From the NCBI GenBank assembly GCA_012719855.1, contig JAAXZN010000058.1, positions 1 through 64,000 of the forward strand: a stretch of DNA of 64,000 nucleotides, in the 5' to 3' direction. Each line of letters starts with the position of its first letter. Position 1 is the first letter of the stretch. This document shows, piece by piece, positions 28,176 to 39,042 of the stretch. The position numbers were made by a program, and so were the translations under genes. The notes under the pieces are model-generated. The model was not told where the DNA came from. It saw only the letters and a list, made by a program, of their open reading frames with translations, and did no database searches. The DNA is from Serratia liquefaciens (GTDB lineage: Bacteria; Pseudomonadota; Gammaproteobacteria; Enterobacterales; Enterobacteriaceae).

Positions 28176-28916
28176 ATGAACACCAAGACTCAGCAAGTTG
28201 CCATTGTCACCGGCGCATCGCGCGGTATAGGCGCGGCCATTGCCGAACGGCTGGCCGCCGACGGTTTTACCGTGATCGTCAACTATTCAGGCAATCAGGC
28301 ATTGGCCGATGAGCTGGTGCGCAAAATTGAACAAAACGGGGGGCGGGCGCTGAGCGCCAGGGCGGACGTCAGCGACGCCGCTGCCGTTGCCCAGTTGTTT
28401 GACCGTGCCGAGCAGGCTTTCGGCGGCGTGGATATTTTGGTGAATAACGCTGGGGTGATTGCGCTGGCTCCGATCGCAGAAATGAGCGACGCCGATGTCG
28501 ATCGGCTGATCGACATTAACCTGAAAGGCACTTTCAACACTCTGCGAGAAGCGGCGAAACGCCTGCGCGACAACGGGCGCATCATCAACTTTTCGTCCAG
28601 CGTGGTCGGGCTACTGCAACCGAGCTACGGCATGTATGCCGCCAGCAAGGCCGCCGTAGAAGCGCTGACCAGCGTACTGGCGAAAGAGCTGCGGGGTCGC
28701 AATATTACCGTCAACGCCATCGCGCCGGGCCCGACCGCCACCGGACTGTTTCTCGACGGTAAAACGCCGGAACTGATCGACCGGCTGGCGAAAATGGCCC
28801 CGCTTGAGCGTCTGGGCCAGCCGCAGGATATCGCCGCGGCGGTGTCATTCCTGGCTGGGGCTGACGGTGCCTGGATCAACGGCCAAATCCTGCGCGCCAA
28901 CGGCGGCATTATCTGA
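28176..28916 (+). CDS. short-chain dehydrogenase/reductase
   Basis: Cytoplasmic NAD(P)-dependent oxidoreductase of the classical SDR family, 246 residues. Visible are the cofactor motif TGASRGIG (residues 12-19), NNAG near residue 90, catalytic Ser in INFSSSV and the YAASK catalytic pair near residue 150. The C-terminal end carries the SDR-typical ING stretch. An AGGA ribosome site precedes the ATG. The nearby divergent LysR gene probably controls it. Substrate unknown. Confidence 0.9.
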   Translation: MNTKTQQVAIVTGASRGIGAAIAERLAADGFTVIVNYSGNQALADELVRKIEQNGGRALSARADVSDAAAVAQLFDRAEQAFGGVDILVNNAGVIALAPIAEMSDADVDRLIDINLKGTFNTLREAAKRLRDNGRIINFSSSVVGLLQPSYGMYAASKAAVEALTSVLAKELRGRNITVNAIAPGPTATGLFLDGKTPELIDRLAKMAPLERLGQPQDIAAAVSFLAGADGAWINGQILRANGGII

Positions 28917-28989
28917 TCCTGCCGCAACGGTTTCTCTCGCGGCAGGATCGGGTATCCTGTCGCGAGAAATCCACCGGAGGAAGCGCCTT

Positions 28990-29205
28990 ATGGTAGGCCG
29001 CAGCAGAAGAAGAAAAACCGGCAGTCAGATTGACGATAGCGTGCGTTCACCCTGCAATAATGTTTGCCAGATCGACAATGAAAAGGCGTGGTGCCGGGGT
29101 TGTTGGCGCACGCTGGAGGAAATCGCCGCCTGGTCGAGTGCCGATGACGAGGAAAAACGGGCCATCTGGCAGCGCATCCGACAGCGGTCATTGCTGAATA
29201 AATGA
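28990..29205 (+). CDS. DUF1289 (YdhL-like) small cysteine-rich protein
   Basis: A 71-residue protein of the DUF1289 family, function unknown. The family signature SPCNNVCQIDNEKAWCRGCW contains four cysteines that may bind a metal ion. The ATG at 28990 is preceded by GGAGG at ideal spacing; the in-frame extension upstream would overlap the SDR gene and is rejected. It follows the SDR gene by 73 bases on the same strand. Confidence 0.85.
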   Translation: MVGRSRRRKTGSQIDDSVRSPCNNVCQIDNEKAWCRGCWRTLEEIAAWSSADDEEKRAIWQRIRQRSLLNK

Positions 29206-29232
29206 GCAAGACTATTGAGTAACTGATGTTGA

Positions 29233-29252
29233 TGTAGCACAATTGAGCTACA
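29233..29252. promoter_or_regulatory. palindromic operator of the toxin-antitoxin operon
   Basis: TGTAGCACAATTGAGCTACA is a 20-bp palindrome with a single mismatched pair, 31 bases before the antitoxin start. Ribbon-helix-helix antitoxins autoregulate through short palindromes of this kind, so this is the likely operator. Confidence 0.6.
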
Positions 29253-29283
29253 CCTGTTTTGTTTGCGTCGAGGTTTATTGACT

Positions 29284-29571
29284 ATGCCGACCACAACCAT
29301 CCGTATACCCGAAGAACTCAAAGCCCGAGTCGCGGCTGTGGCAGAACAGGCCGGCGTGACTTCGCACAGCTTTATTCTGCAGGCGATTGCTGAAAAGACT
29401 CAACAAGAAGAGCTACGTCGCGATTTCGAACAGGAAGCGGAAAAGCGTTACGCCAACATTATTGCTACGGGGGAAACCATTCCCTGGAACGATATGCGTG
29501 GCTATCTGGAGAGTTATCTGGCGGGGGATACCGCGGCAAGCAAACCTTCCGCTAAAAAGCTGGGGGGCTAA
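29284..29571 (+). CDS. ribbon-helix-helix antitoxin (ParD/CopG type)
   Basis: Antitoxin of a type II toxin-antitoxin pair. The 95 residues begin with a ribbon-helix-helix (TTTIRIPEELKARVAAVAEQ, then the helix SHSFILQAIAEKT). The acidic C-terminal tail should wrap around the toxin. The ATG at 29284 is used; the seven-codon in-frame extension lacks a ribosome site. Its stop overlaps the toxin ATG by one base. It is expected to repress its own promoter through the palindrome at 29233-29252. Confidence 0.9.
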   Translation: MPTTTIRIPEELKARVAAVAEQAGVTSHSFILQAIAEKTQQEELRRDFEQEAEKRYANIIATGETIPWNDMRGYLESYLAGDTAASKPSAKKLGG

Positions 29572-29858
29572 TGGCAAAAATCGAGTTGGCGCCAGAGGTC
29601 AGGGATGATATCGAGCGTATTCTCGTCCACTTGGCGGACTACCGGATTGCGGATGCCGGACGGCGAATTGAGGAGATTATTCAGGCGATTGCAGTGTTGG
29701 AACATAATCCGCTCATTGGCAGGCCGCAGAGTCTGGGCCAGCGTGAGTTAGTTATTGGTCAGCAAACGCGTGGGTATTTGGCCCTCTATAAATATATTCC
29801 CGATATAGATACGGTCTTTGTTTTGGCTATTCGAAGTCAGAAAGAGCTGGGTTATTGA
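29571..29858 (+). CDS. RelE/ParE-family toxin
   Basis: Toxin of a type II toxin-antitoxin pair, 95 residues. The pattern LAPEVRDDIERILVHLADY, a central NPLIGRP and the basic end VFVLAIRSQKE are typical of the RelE/ParE fold. The ParE-like sequence suggests gyrase rather than ribosome as target, but this cannot be settled here. Translationally coupled to the antitoxin (TAATG overlap). It converges with nrdF. Confidence 0.9.
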   Translation: MAKIELAPEVRDDIERILVHLADYRIADAGRRIEEIIQAIAVLEHNPLIGRPQSLGQRELVIGQQTRGYLALYKYIPDIDTVFVLAIRSQKELGY

Positions 29859-29903
29859 GAATGCGATATCGTCCTTGCCAGGCCGATATCGCGAGAGCTT
29901 CAC

Positions 29904-33009
<3,106 letters not shown>

Positions 33010-33028
<19 letters not shown>

Positions 33029-33414
33029 AATGCGGTTACTCCCTGTCGAACGTTTGCAACGTCTTGTGTGGTGCCGAGCAGCTCAAAGCGGTAAAGAAAA
33101 GGCACCTGACATTTTTTGGCGATGATGTCGCCGGCAATGCCGTACGCTGCGCCGAAATTGGTATTCCCGGCGGCGATAACGCCGCGCAGGAAAGCGCGAT
33201 TCTGTGGATCGTTGAGAAAGCGGATCACCTGGATCGGCACGGCTCCTACGGCGCTGCCGCCGCCATAGCTGGGCACGATCAAAATATAGGGCTTATCCAT
33301 CAGCAGTTTGCTGCGGGCGCCGGCGATAGGGATACGTATCGCCGGCAATCCCAGTTTTTCAACGAACCTGTGGGTGTTCTCCGAACTGCTGGAGAAATAG
33401 ACCAGCGGGTTCAT
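33010..33414 (-). CDS. nrdI: flavodoxin-like NrdI, cofactor assembly of class Ib RNR
   Basis: FMN protein that supplies oxidant to assemble the Mn(III)2-tyrosyl cofactor of NrdF. The ATG at 33414 follows GAGG and gives 134 residues. Flavin-binding landmarks are [12 protein letters not shown] near residue 6, PSYGGG near 47 and AAGNTNFG. It lies 8 bases after nrdH and overlaps nrdE. Confidence 0.95.
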
Positions 33415-33422
33415 GGGCAACC

Positions 33423-33659
33423 TCAGGACGCCAGGGCGTGGGCCAGTGCGCCGATTTTGTCCGGCCGGAAGCCAGACCAGTGATCATCACCGGCGATAAT
33501 CACCGGAACTTGCTGATAGCCAAGGGATTTAACATGGTTCAGCGCCTGCTGATCCTGGGTGAGGTCGATCACCTGATAACCAATCCCTTGTTTATCGAAT
33601 GCGCGATAGGTGGCGTTGCACTGGACACAGTCCGGTTTACTGTAAATAATAATGCTCAT
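33423..33659 (-). CDS. nrdH: glutaredoxin-like NrdH
   Basis: Electron donor for NrdEF with thioredoxin-like activity. The ATG at 33659 gives 78 residues. The active site is CVQC near residue 11 and the cis-Pro loop is QQVPVII; the terminal WSGFRPDKI motif is specific to NrdH proteins. First gene of the operon. A pair of NrdR boxes lies 115-165 bases upstream. Confidence 0.95.
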   Translation of the reverse strand: MSIIIYSKPDCVQCNATYRAFDKQGIGYQVIDLTQDQQALNHVKSLGYQQVPVIIAGDDHWSGFRPDKIGALAHALAS

Positions 33660-33775
33660 GATTCGCATTTACCTTTTAGGCTGAAGGAAAGGCGGACAGG
33701 TCAGATAACGGAGCATTGAACGGCGTTTCTGACGGCGTTACCAACCGCTACATGTTCCCTGCGGTTGATGGGTTA

Positions 33776-33822
33776 AATACTATATGTGGATATTTAATTT
33801 ATCAACCACGCTATATATGGTG
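33776..33822 (-). promoter_or_regulatory. paired NrdR boxes of nrdHIEF
   Basis: Two 16-base elements with the CTATAT core of the NrdR box start at 33776 (AATACTATATGTGGAT) and 33807 (CACGCTATATATGGTG). They are 31 bases apart, three helical turns, as known for NrdR-repressed ribonucleotide reductase promoters. NrdR is the ATP/dATP-sensing repressor. The rest of 33660-33940 shows no gene. Confidence 0.8.
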
Positions 33823-33940
33823 TTTTGGCGGGATTTGCGTCGAAGCCGCATCAGGGCTGGAAAAGCAGAGGGAAAAATTTTTTTTGGCGGTTGTTGGCGG
33901 GAAACCCCTCTCGAGCGAGAGGGGGGAAAGTGCGGTTTCG

Positions 33941-34372
33941 TCATTGACGCATGCTGATGGCCAGGCGGTTAAAGGCGTTCATGATGCTGATGGCGAAGGT
34001 TAAATCGGCAATTTCCGCATCGCTAAAGTGCGTCTGCAGCGCTTCAAACGCGCTGTCCGGTGCGCCAGTTGCGGCGATCAGGGTCACGGAGTCTGCCCAC
34101 TCAAGCGCCGCGCGCTCGCGGTCGCTGAACGCATGACTCACGCGCCAGCCCGCAAGTTGGTCCAGCTTGGCGTTGTCAACGCCACTTTCTCTCAGTGCTT
34201 TACCATGCATATCCAGGCAGTAGGCACAGCCGTTAATCTGCGATACGCGCATAAACATCAGCTCAATTGTCGCCTTGTCCAGCGCGCCTTTCTCCAGTGC
34301 CATCAGGGCGGTCACCATCCCTTTGTAAGGGGCGGGAGAGAGTTCGGAATATTTCAAACGTTGCTTAATCAT
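33941..34372 (-). CDS. carboxymuconolactone decarboxylase/AhpD-family protein
   Basis: A 143-residue all-alpha protein of the AhpD-like group. The redox motif NGCAYCLDMH (C-x2-C-x3-H) indicates a peroxidase-type thiol activity rather than decarboxylation. The ATG at 34372 is chosen. It is divergent from a MocR-type regulator gene with 96 bases between starts, which points to regulation by that protein. Confidence 0.87.
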   Translation of the reverse strand: MIKQRLKYSELSPAPYKGMVTALMALEKGALDKATIELMFMRVSQINGCAYCLDMHGKALRESGVDNAKLDQLAGWRVSHAFSDRERAALEWADSVTLIAATGAPDSAFEALQTHFSDAEIADLTFAISIMNAFNRLAISMRQ

Positions 34373-34468
34373 GGTCAACCTCAGTGAGCGGGTAGCAGAA
34401 TCATGACGCTACTTTAATGGCGATATGGACTATGCTATAGAGCCATAAAATGATTATTTAACCGGGCC

Positions 34469-35902
34469 ATGATGCGTCAGTTTCTCTCCTCTTTGCGACT
34501 GGATGCTCAGCTCGCGGATCCTTTGTACCGGCAGATTTATCTGCGGATTAAAGACGCCATTGCACAAGGAAGCCTGCCGGCGGGCAGTCGGCTGCCTTCG
34601 GTGCGTGGGCTGGCTAGCGATCTGGGGGTGGCGCGGGCCACGGTGGAAAGCGCTTACGGCCAACTTATCGCCGAAGGTTTTCTGCAAAGCCGGGGACAGG
34701 CTGGCACTTACGTATCGCCGCAGCTGCAGAATCTGCCGGTACGTGCGGCATTGACGACGGAGGCATTGCCGGCGGTGGCGGCCAACCCATTGCACCCGAG
34801 TGGGGCAACGCAGCCTTTTCAATTGGGGTTGCCGGCGCTGGATGCGTTCCCGCGTGCGCTATGGCAGCGGATTGTCGGTCGCCAATTGCGTACGGCCCCG
34901 CTGGCTGCCATGGCCCACCCGTCAACCCAAGGGTTACCCGAACTGCGCACGGCGATCGTGAATTATTTGCAGCTTTCGCGTGGTATCAATTGTCGACCGG
35001 AACAGGTTTTTATTTGTGCCGGCTATCAGGCGTTGCTGGATTTGGCGATTGGCACTTTACTCAAGACCGGTGACGAGGTGTGGCTGGAAGACCCCGGCTA
35101 CCCGGTGACCCTGCCGCTGTTTCGCGCCGCCGGCATGCAGCCGGTGGCCGTGCCGGTGGATGAACAGGGGATGAATATCGCCGTCGGTGTTGCCTCTGCG
35201 CTTAAGGCACGCATGGCGGTGCTGACGCCGACCCACCAGAGCCCTCTGGGCGTCTCGCTTAGCCTGGCGCGGCGCATGGCCTTGCTGGAGTGGGCTCAGC
35301 AGCAGGGGGCATGGATCCTTGAAGACGATTACGACAGCGAGGTTCGCTATCATGGCCGGCCGCTGCCGCCGTTGAAAAGCCTCGATCGTCAGGGGCGAGT
35401 GCTGTATGCCGGGACTTTCAGTAAAACCTTGTTTCCGGCACTGCGTATGGCTTATTTGGTGGTGCCGCTTGAACAGGTGGACGCTTTTGGTCGCAGCAGC
35501 CGGTTACGCGGTTGCGGCTGCCCGCCGCTGATGCAAGCCAGCGTGGCGGACTTTATCCATCAGGGGCATTTCTATCGCCATCTTAAACGAATGCGGCCTC
35601 TCTATCGCCAGCGCCGTGAATGGCTGGCGCAGGCGCTTGCACGACAGTTGGCAGGGTATTTGACGGTATCGTCGCAGGCTGGCGGCATCCAATTGCTGGC
35701 GCGGTTGACGGCTACAGGCCAGGATCGGCACCTGGCTCAAGAGGCCTGGCAACGCGGGTTGTCGATACAGGCACTTTCGGATTGGCACATAGCCAGCCCT
35801 GCGGGGGATGGGCTGTTGATGGGGTTTGCCAACTTTACCCAGCAGAGCGAGGCCGAGCGGGTAGTGGCCAGGTTAGCCCAGTTGTTCGAAGCCACAAATT
35901 AA
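34469..35902 (+). CDS. MocR/PdxR-family PLP-dependent transcriptional regulator
   Basis: Fusion regulator: N-terminal GntR-type winged HTH (residues about 10-80, SRLPSVRGLASDLGVARATV) linked to an aminotransferase-fold domain. The PLP-binding lysine is in GTFSKTLFPALR and the conserved aspartate in EDDYDSEVRY. The 477 residues match the usual MocR length. Its divergent neighbour encodes an AhpD-like protein, the likely target. Whether it controls PLP metabolism as PdxR does cannot be told. Confidence 0.88.
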   Translation: MMRQFLSSLRLDAQLADPLYRQIYLRIKDAIAQGSLPAGSRLPSVRGLASDLGVARATVESAYGQLIAEGFLQSRGQAGTYVSPQLQNLPVRAALTTEALPAVAANPLHPSGATQPFQLGLPALDAFPRALWQRIVGRQLRTAPLAAMAHPSTQGLPELRTAIVNYLQLSRGINCRPEQVFICAGYQALLDLAIGTLLKTGDEVWLEDPGYPVTLPLFRAAGMQPVAVPVDEQGMNIAVGVASALKARMAVLTPTHQSPLGVSLSLARRMALLEWAQQQGAWILEDDYDSEVRYHGRPLPPLKSLDRQGRVLYAGTFSKTLFPALRMAYLVVPLEQVDAFGRSSRLRGCGCPPLMQASVADFIHQGHFYRHLKRMRPLYRQRREWLAQALARQLAGYLTVSSQAGGIQLLARLTATGQDRHLAQEAWQRGLSIQALSDWHIASPAGDGLLMGFANFTQQSEAERVVARLAQLFEATN

Positions 35903-35904
35903 AC

Positions 35905-35926
35905 GGCCCGCGGTTTCCCACGGGCC
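35905..35926 (-). terminator. hairpin terminator of ygaM
   Basis: A 9-bp stem with one G-U pair (GGCCCGCGG / CCACGGGCC) and a 4-base loop lies between the MocR and ygaM stop codons. The T-rich side (GTTTAATTT) is on the minus strand, so it more likely serves ygaM. Confidence 0.6.
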
Positions 35927-35965
35927 AGACGCACATCTGTTTTATCTTTATGACTGCAAGGGGTG

Positions 35966-36274
35966 TTAACGCCGGGCCAGCAGAACGCCGAGGACGATGC
36001 CAACCGCGGCCCCGATCCCTACGCCCTGCCAAGGTTTGTCGCGCACGTAGCTGTCGGCTTGTTCGACGGCATCACGGGCGTGCTGTGTCAGATTGTTAGA
36101 ACCATTGAAGCGTGCACGGGCGTCACGTAACACGCCTTTGGCTTTACTGTGCAGCTCTTTCAGTTCCTCTTTGGTCTTGTCACCGGATGCACGTAGCACC
36201 TCATCCAATGTATCAGCCAAAAGAGTGACGTCCTGATCAATGTCGCGTTCTACTTTTTCTGATTTCTTAAACAT
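35966..36274 (-). CDS. ygaM: DUF883 family protein YgaM (ElaB/YqjD group)
   Basis: A 102-residue C-tail-anchored inner-membrane protein. A charged, helical cytoplasmic region (residues 1-75) is followed by a single hydrophobic glycine-rich TM segment (GIGAAVGIVLGVLLA) and a terminal RR. ElaB and YqjD paralogues bind ribosomes in stationary phase; whether YgaM does so is not known to me. In E. coli ygaM also lies beside the nrdHIEF block. Confidence 0.85.
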   Translation of the reverse strand: MFKKSEKVERDIDQDVTLLADTLDEVLRASGDKTKEELKELHSKAKGVLRDARARFNGSNNLTQHARDAVEQADSYVRDKPWQGVGIGAAVGIVLGVLLARR

Positions 36275-36388
36275 TCGACTCTCCGTTTTGACACATGTCT
36301 ATCAAGTGTAGACCATTTCTGAAAATGTGCCGGCGATCACGGTAAAATTCATACCCGAGAGCTGTCGCCGCGGTGTCAGGCAGCGTTG

Positions 36389-36402
36389 TACATTTGGTTA
36401 CT
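36389..36402 (+). promoter_or_regulatory. RstA box of asr
   Basis: TACATTTGGTTACT matches the RstA box TACATNTNGTTACA except for its last base. In E. coli the acid-responsive RstA regulator activates asr through such a box. It lies about 100 bases before the asr start, in the 229-base ygaM-asr gap. Confidence 0.7.
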
Positions 36403-36503
36403 CGGCGAAACCAATCACTCACGGAAGCCGTCCATCGATTCCTCTAGTATCTGCTTCAACGGCCCAACGGGGCTTACTGAAAAAACACTCTGAGGAATTA
36501 AAG

Positions 36504-36980
36504 ATGAAAAAAGTATTAGCCCTGATCGTTGCTGCCACCATGGGTCTGTCTTCTGTTGCTTTCGCTGCTGATACTGCTGCAGCTCCGGCAGCGGCTGCTC
36601 CGGCTGCAACCACCACTACCGCTGCGCCAGCTGCTGCTGAGAAGGCTCCTGCTAAAGCCACTCATCATAAGAAAGCGCACCACAAAGCGACCAAGAAAGC
36701 TCCAGCTCAGAAAGCCCAGGCGGCTAAAAAGCACCACAAAGCCACCAAAAAAGCCCCAGCTCAAAAAGCTCAGGCCGCTAAAAAGCACCAAAAAGTGAGC
36801 AAAAAAGCCCCAGCACAGAAAGCTCAGGCTGCTAAAACTCACCACAAAGTAAGCAAAAAAGCGCCAGCTCAAAAAGCCCAGGCTGCTAAAAAACACCACA
36901 AAAAAGCGCCAGTGCAGAAAGCTCAGGCCGCTAAAAAACACCACAAAGCCACCAAAAAAGCAGCAACGCCAGCCGCTTAA
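36504..36980 (+). CDS. asr: acid-shock protein Asr, repeat-expanded
   Basis: Periplasmic basic protein induced by acid. The 158-residue precursor starts [20 protein letters not shown] with cleavage after AFA (about residue 21), as in E. coli Asr. The mature part is almost only Ala, Lys, His, Gln and Pro. It contains about five tandem units of the form [15 protein letters not shown], against fewer in the 102-residue E. coli protein. The ATG follows TGAGGA. An in-frame upstream extension is rejected. The low-complexity sequence makes alignment and assembly uncertain. Confidence 0.88.
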   Translation: MKKVLALIVAATMGLSSVAFAADTAAAPAAAAPAATTTTAAPAAAEKAPAKATHHKKAHHKATKKAPAQKAQAAKKHHKATKKAPAQKAQAAKKHQKVSKKAPAQKAQAAKTHHKVSKKAPAQKAQAAKKHHKKAPVQKAQAAKKHHKATKKAATPAA

Positions 36981-37032
36981 TTGAGTGAGGAATGCGGTGC
37001 CTGAGGGGGCCGCATCATCCCGAAGTTATTGA

Positions 37033-37061
37033 GACACCCGGCTTGGCCGGGTGTCTTCTTT
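37033..37061 (+). terminator. asr terminator
   Basis: A perfect 10-bp stem (GACACCCGGC / GCCGGGTGTC) with a TTG loop is followed by TTCTTTT. It lies 52 bases after asr; some read-through could express the small gene that follows. Confidence 0.85.
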
Positions 37062-37074
37062 TGAGGGCTAGCTC

Positions 37075-37176
37075 ATGATGATCAATCGCTATCTGTTCGA
37101 AGTGATTTTCAGCGCTGTCACCCTGTGTGGGCTGATCGTGGCCTGGGAACTGTTTCTGGCCGACGGTTTTCTCTGA
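37075..37176 (+). CDS. small membrane protein, YdgU-like
   Basis: A 33-residue reading frame starting with two ATG codons and ending at TGA 37174. The product MMINRYLFEVIFSAVTLCGL followed by IVAWELFLADGFL is a single hydrophobic helix with a short polar start. In E. coli a small membrane protein gene, ydgU, lies directly after asr, so position and character suggest an equivalent. Its stop adjoins the convergent NTF2-like gene. No strong ribosome site (GAGGG at 37063) beyond moderate spacing. Confidence 0.6.
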   Translation: MMINRYLFEVIFSAVTLCGLIVAWELFLADGFL

Positions 37177-37557
37177 TTACTGCGCGATGGGCGTTTCATG
37201 CAGGTGCCGCCAGCCCAGCCCGGTTTCGGTTTGCTCAAACACCACGGTGGAATGGCGCAGCGTCGCCGCCTGTCCAGGCAGTCTCTGTTGCTCGCGATAG
37301 CTGACCACCGCCCCCGTCGGCCATTCTGACACCAACGTCATCTCTTCTATGCTGATTGCGAGCCCCGGTTTGGCAGCCCGATGAGCACGGAAAAACGCGC
37401 TCAGTGCGGCAAAATCCAGTCGGCTGCCGTTCAGCGCGATCATGCTGAAGGCAGGATCAAAACGCGCCAACAGCCCCAGTTCATCTCCGGCCCCTTTTTC
37501 CAGCCAGTTTTCAATGGCGACGTGTGCGTCGATCACTTCGGTAAAATATCGGTTCAT
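37177..37557 (-). CDS. NTF2-like/DUF4440-type protein
   Basis: A 126-residue protein with the conical NTF2-like pattern: N-terminal helix AHVAIENWLEKG, the stretch FSMIALNGSRLDFAALSAFF and a strand-rich C-terminal half ending GLGWRHLHETPI. Such proteins are often small hydrolases, isomerases or ligand binders; no catalytic assignment is possible. Its ATG overlaps the stop of the MFS gene (ATGA), so it is coupled to it. Longer starts inside the MFS gene are rejected. Confidence 0.8.
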   Translation of the reverse strand: MNRYFTEVIDAHVAIENWLEKGAGDELGLLARFDPAFSMIALNGSRLDFAALSAFFRAHRAAKPGLAISIEEMTLVSEWPTGAVVSYREQQRLPGQAATLRHSTVVFEQTETGLGWRHLHETPIAQ

Positions 37558-38936
37558 TGGTGTTCCTGTTGAGTATTGAGACGGCGCACTATGGCGCGGT
37601 TTGCGATGCGCAGGCACAGCAGCATGGGGATCAGCGTGCTGGCGGCGGCCAGGTAAAAACAACTTTTGTAGGCGACGGCGGGGGTAAAATGCGCCAGCAG
37701 CAGGTTGAGTAGCAAGCTGAGCAGGGCGACACCCAGACAGAAGCTGAGCTGTCGGTTGATATTCCACAGCGCACTGGCGTCGGCCAATTGCTCATCGGCA
37801 ATATGCAAAAAGGCGCTGCTCTGCGCGGTGCTGCTGCACAGGCTGCCGCCAAAGCCCATCAGGGCGAAGGCCGTAACCTGCAATCCATAATCCCCGGCGT
37901 GCGCAATCTGTGATAGCGCCAAAATGCCCAACCCTTGCAGCAGACAGCCGAAGATAAACAGCGGTTTCGGGCCAAAATGGTTAAATTTCCTGCCGGTCAA
38001 GGTGATGGCCAGGAACGAGGCCAGCGACCAGGGCAGCATCAGGCTGCCGACCTGCGTGGCGCGCATGCCCAACTGATTTTGCAAATACAGCATGGCGATC
38101 AGGCTGACGCCGATAAACAGGCCGGGAATGCACTGATAAATCATCATGGAAGTGCGCAGCAGCGGATCCTGTACCAGGCGCAGGTTCAGCAGAGGGTGGG
38201 CAATGCGCAGGCTGCGGCGCAGGAAATAGGCCAGGATCACCGCCCCGGCGACCAGTAACAAAGCGCCTTGCGAAAGCCCTTCGGTTTCCCCCAGCCGGGT
38301 GAGGCCCAGTAAGATCAGCGTCAGGGCGGCACAGGCGCTGAGCAGCCCCTTGACCTCCAGCGGTCGCCGTTGCGGATCGGGGGCCTGAGGGCGCAGCCAG
38401 AGTGCGGCCAACAGCAGCGCCAGCGCGGCGAGCGGCAGGTTGGCAAAGAACACCCAGCGCCAGTCGAGCCGGTCGACGATAAGGCCGCCCAATGCCGGTG
38501 ACAACGCCGGGGCCAGCAGGCCTACCAGCATAATGGCGGCGGAAAGCCCGGCGCGCTCATGGCTGCGGTACAACTGATAAGTCAGCGTTTGGCCAATCGG
38601 GATCAGCAGTCCGCCTCCCATACCCTGCAGCACTCTCCAGCCAACCAGTTCGCCGATGGAATCGGCATAGCCTGCCGCCGCCGTTGCCAGCATAAACAAG
38701 CTTAACGACAGCAAAAACACCCTCCGTCCGCCAATGCGCTGCGCTAACCAGGCGCTGAGCGGGATCACCAGCGTCAGGCCGAGAATATAGCCGTTGCTGA
38801 CCCAGGCCAGTTCACCGACCGAAGCCTGCAGCGCATGGCCGATAGAGGGGTAAGCGACGTTGGCGATAAACATGTTGATCAGATCGACAAAAAATCCGAG
38901 CAGGTAGACGATTGCGACTTTGATGCGATAGGGCAT
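37554..38936 (-). CDS. MFS efflux transporter (DHA2, 14-TMS type)
   Basis: Predicted multidrug or metabolite exporter, 460 residues, about 14 TM segments. DHA2 landmarks are NMFIANVAYPSIGHAL near residue 21, LAQRIGGRRVFL in the TM2-3 loop and GGLIVDRLDWRWVFFANLP near TM5. It is followed by the NTF2-like gene in a coupled operon. A divergent LysR gene with a palindromic operator between them (39007-39029) probably regulates it. Substrate unknown. Confidence 0.87.
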   Translation of the reverse strand: MPYRIKVAIVYLLGFFVDLINMFIANVAYPSIGHALQASVGELAWVSNGYILGLTLVIPLSAWLAQRIGGRRVFLLSLSLFMLATAAAGYADSIGELVGWRVLQGMGGGLLIPIGQTLTYQLYRSHERAGLSAAIMLVGLLAPALSPALGGLIVDRLDWRWVFFANLPLAALALLLAALWLRPQAPDPQRRPLEVKGLLSACAALTLILLGLTRLGETEGLSQGALLLVAGAVILAYFLRRSLRIAHPLLNLRLVQDPLLRTSMMIYQCIPGLFIGVSLIAMLYLQNQLGMRATQVGSLMLPWSLASFLAITLTGRKFNHFGPKPLFIFGCLLQGLGILALSQIAHAGDYGLQVTAFALMGFGGSLCSSTAQSSAFLHIADEQLADASALWNINRQLSFCLGVALLSLLLNLLLAHFTPAVAYKSCFYLAAASTLIPMLLCLRIANRAIVRRLNTQQEHQ

Positions 38937-39006
38937 GGTGCCTCCGGTTGAAGGCCAGCAGTGTAACGGGCGGGAAAGTGCGGATAAATCGGCTGCGAGC
39001 GATTAC

Positions 39007-39029
39007 ACTGTCAAAATTATTTTGACAGT
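39007..39029. promoter_or_regulatory. perfect palindrome between MFS and LysR genes
   Basis: Arms ACTGTCAAAA and TTTTGACAGT (10 bp each, perfect) flank the trinucleotide TTA. It lies 14 bases before the LysR ATG and 70 bases before the MFS start. It is a strong candidate operator for the LysR protein or its promoter region. Confidence 0.6.
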
Positions 39030-39042
39030 AAGGGGCGACAAC

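Noticed and set aside
36327-36503. In-frame upstream extension of asr
   Set aside because: The signal peptide starts exactly at 36504 behind TGAGGA, and the extension covers the RstA box and promoter.
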